This document shows, in pieces, positions 6,616-6,767 of a stretch of 6,767 nt of DNA (its first letter is position 1; each line of letters begins with the position of its first letter). The notes under the pieces were generated by a model. That model made no database searches. It saw nothing but the letters and a program-made list of their open reading frames with translations, and was not told the DNA's origin. Both the position numbers and the translations under genes were made by a program. The stretch lies in the NCBI GenBank assembly GCA_005877535.1, contig VBOM01000006.1, positions 1-6,767 of the forward strand, given 5' to 3'. The DNA comes from Nitrospirota bacterium (lineage in GTDB: Bacteria > Nitrospirota > Nitrospiria > Nitrospirales > Nitrospiraceae).

Positions 6616-6616
6616 C

Positions 6617-6740
6617 AGGCTGCTGAAAAACTCCGTCAGCGTCGTTCTCACCTCGAAAGCATCCTCAACGTACCCCAGAGGCTACGCCTCCGGTGCTTTC
6701 ATCGGCTGCGGCCTTGCTGGACGGCCTTTTTGAGCAGCCT
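6617..6740. repeat. Imperfect inverted-repeat element, likely dispersed and acting as a transcript end
   Basis: The left arm AGGCTGCTGAAAAA (6617-6630) is the reverse complement of 6727-6740 with one mismatch. Pairing extends inward, with two mismatches and a one-base bulge, to CCGTCAGC (6633-6640) against GCTGGACGG (6716-6724). A perfect inner hairpin, GAGGC-TAC-GCCTC (6678-6690), lies in the middle. The roughly 124-bp unit has no coding capacity and begins one base after the preceding TGA. It looks like a miniature or REP-like repeat; I recall very similar sequence between Nitrospira genes, unchecked. The folded RNA with the TTTTT at 6727-6731 could end the mazG transcript. The remaining bases to 6767 show nothing. 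Confidence 0.7.
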
Positions 6741-6767
6741 ACCGCCGGGATAACCACGCGAGACAGG

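Overview
The window reads as a chromosomal housekeeping and regulatory stretch from a Gram-negative-type bacterium with moderately high GC. My best guess is Nitrospirota, genus Nitrospira. The reasons are the gene types together with two intergenic repeat sequences (about 418-600 and 6617-6740) that look like repeats I remember from Nitrospira genomes. That is recall, not a search. No phage, transposase, CRISPR, tRNA or rRNA is visible.

Layout. On the minus strand, reading right to left: a DUF1844 protein (4596-4988), a large membrane sensor kinase of the NtrY type (2109-4460), its NtrX-type sigma-54 response regulator (622-2016), then a roughly 310-base gene-free stretch holding a repeat, and finally the first 99 codons of purM (1-299, cut by the window edge) with its own near-leaderless promoter. 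On the plus strand, diverging from the DUF1844 gene: mazG (5127-6008), preceded by a sigma-70-like promoter with a perfect TATAAT, then an uncharacterised single-pass membrane protein (5998-6615) that overlaps mazG by 11 bases. A roughly 124-bp imperfect inverted repeat starts one base after its stop codon and probably ends the transcript.

How the genes work together. NtrY should autophosphorylate on His576 in response to a periplasmic or membrane signal and pass phosphate to Asp53 of NtrX, which with an intact AAA+ domain should activate sigma-54 promoters. The DUF1844 gene is co-directional upstream of ntrY and may belong to the same transcription unit, but a 135-base gap leaves this open. 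The signal and regulon cannot be read from this window. MazG is a house-cleaning nucleotide pyrophosphohydrolase, and its overlapping membrane partner has no function I recognise. I see no clear new defence or mobile system. The most notable points are the DUF1844-ntrY-ntrX linkage, the mazG-membrane protein pair, the two repeat elements, a GSFTGA variant in NtrX and the near-leaderless purM start.
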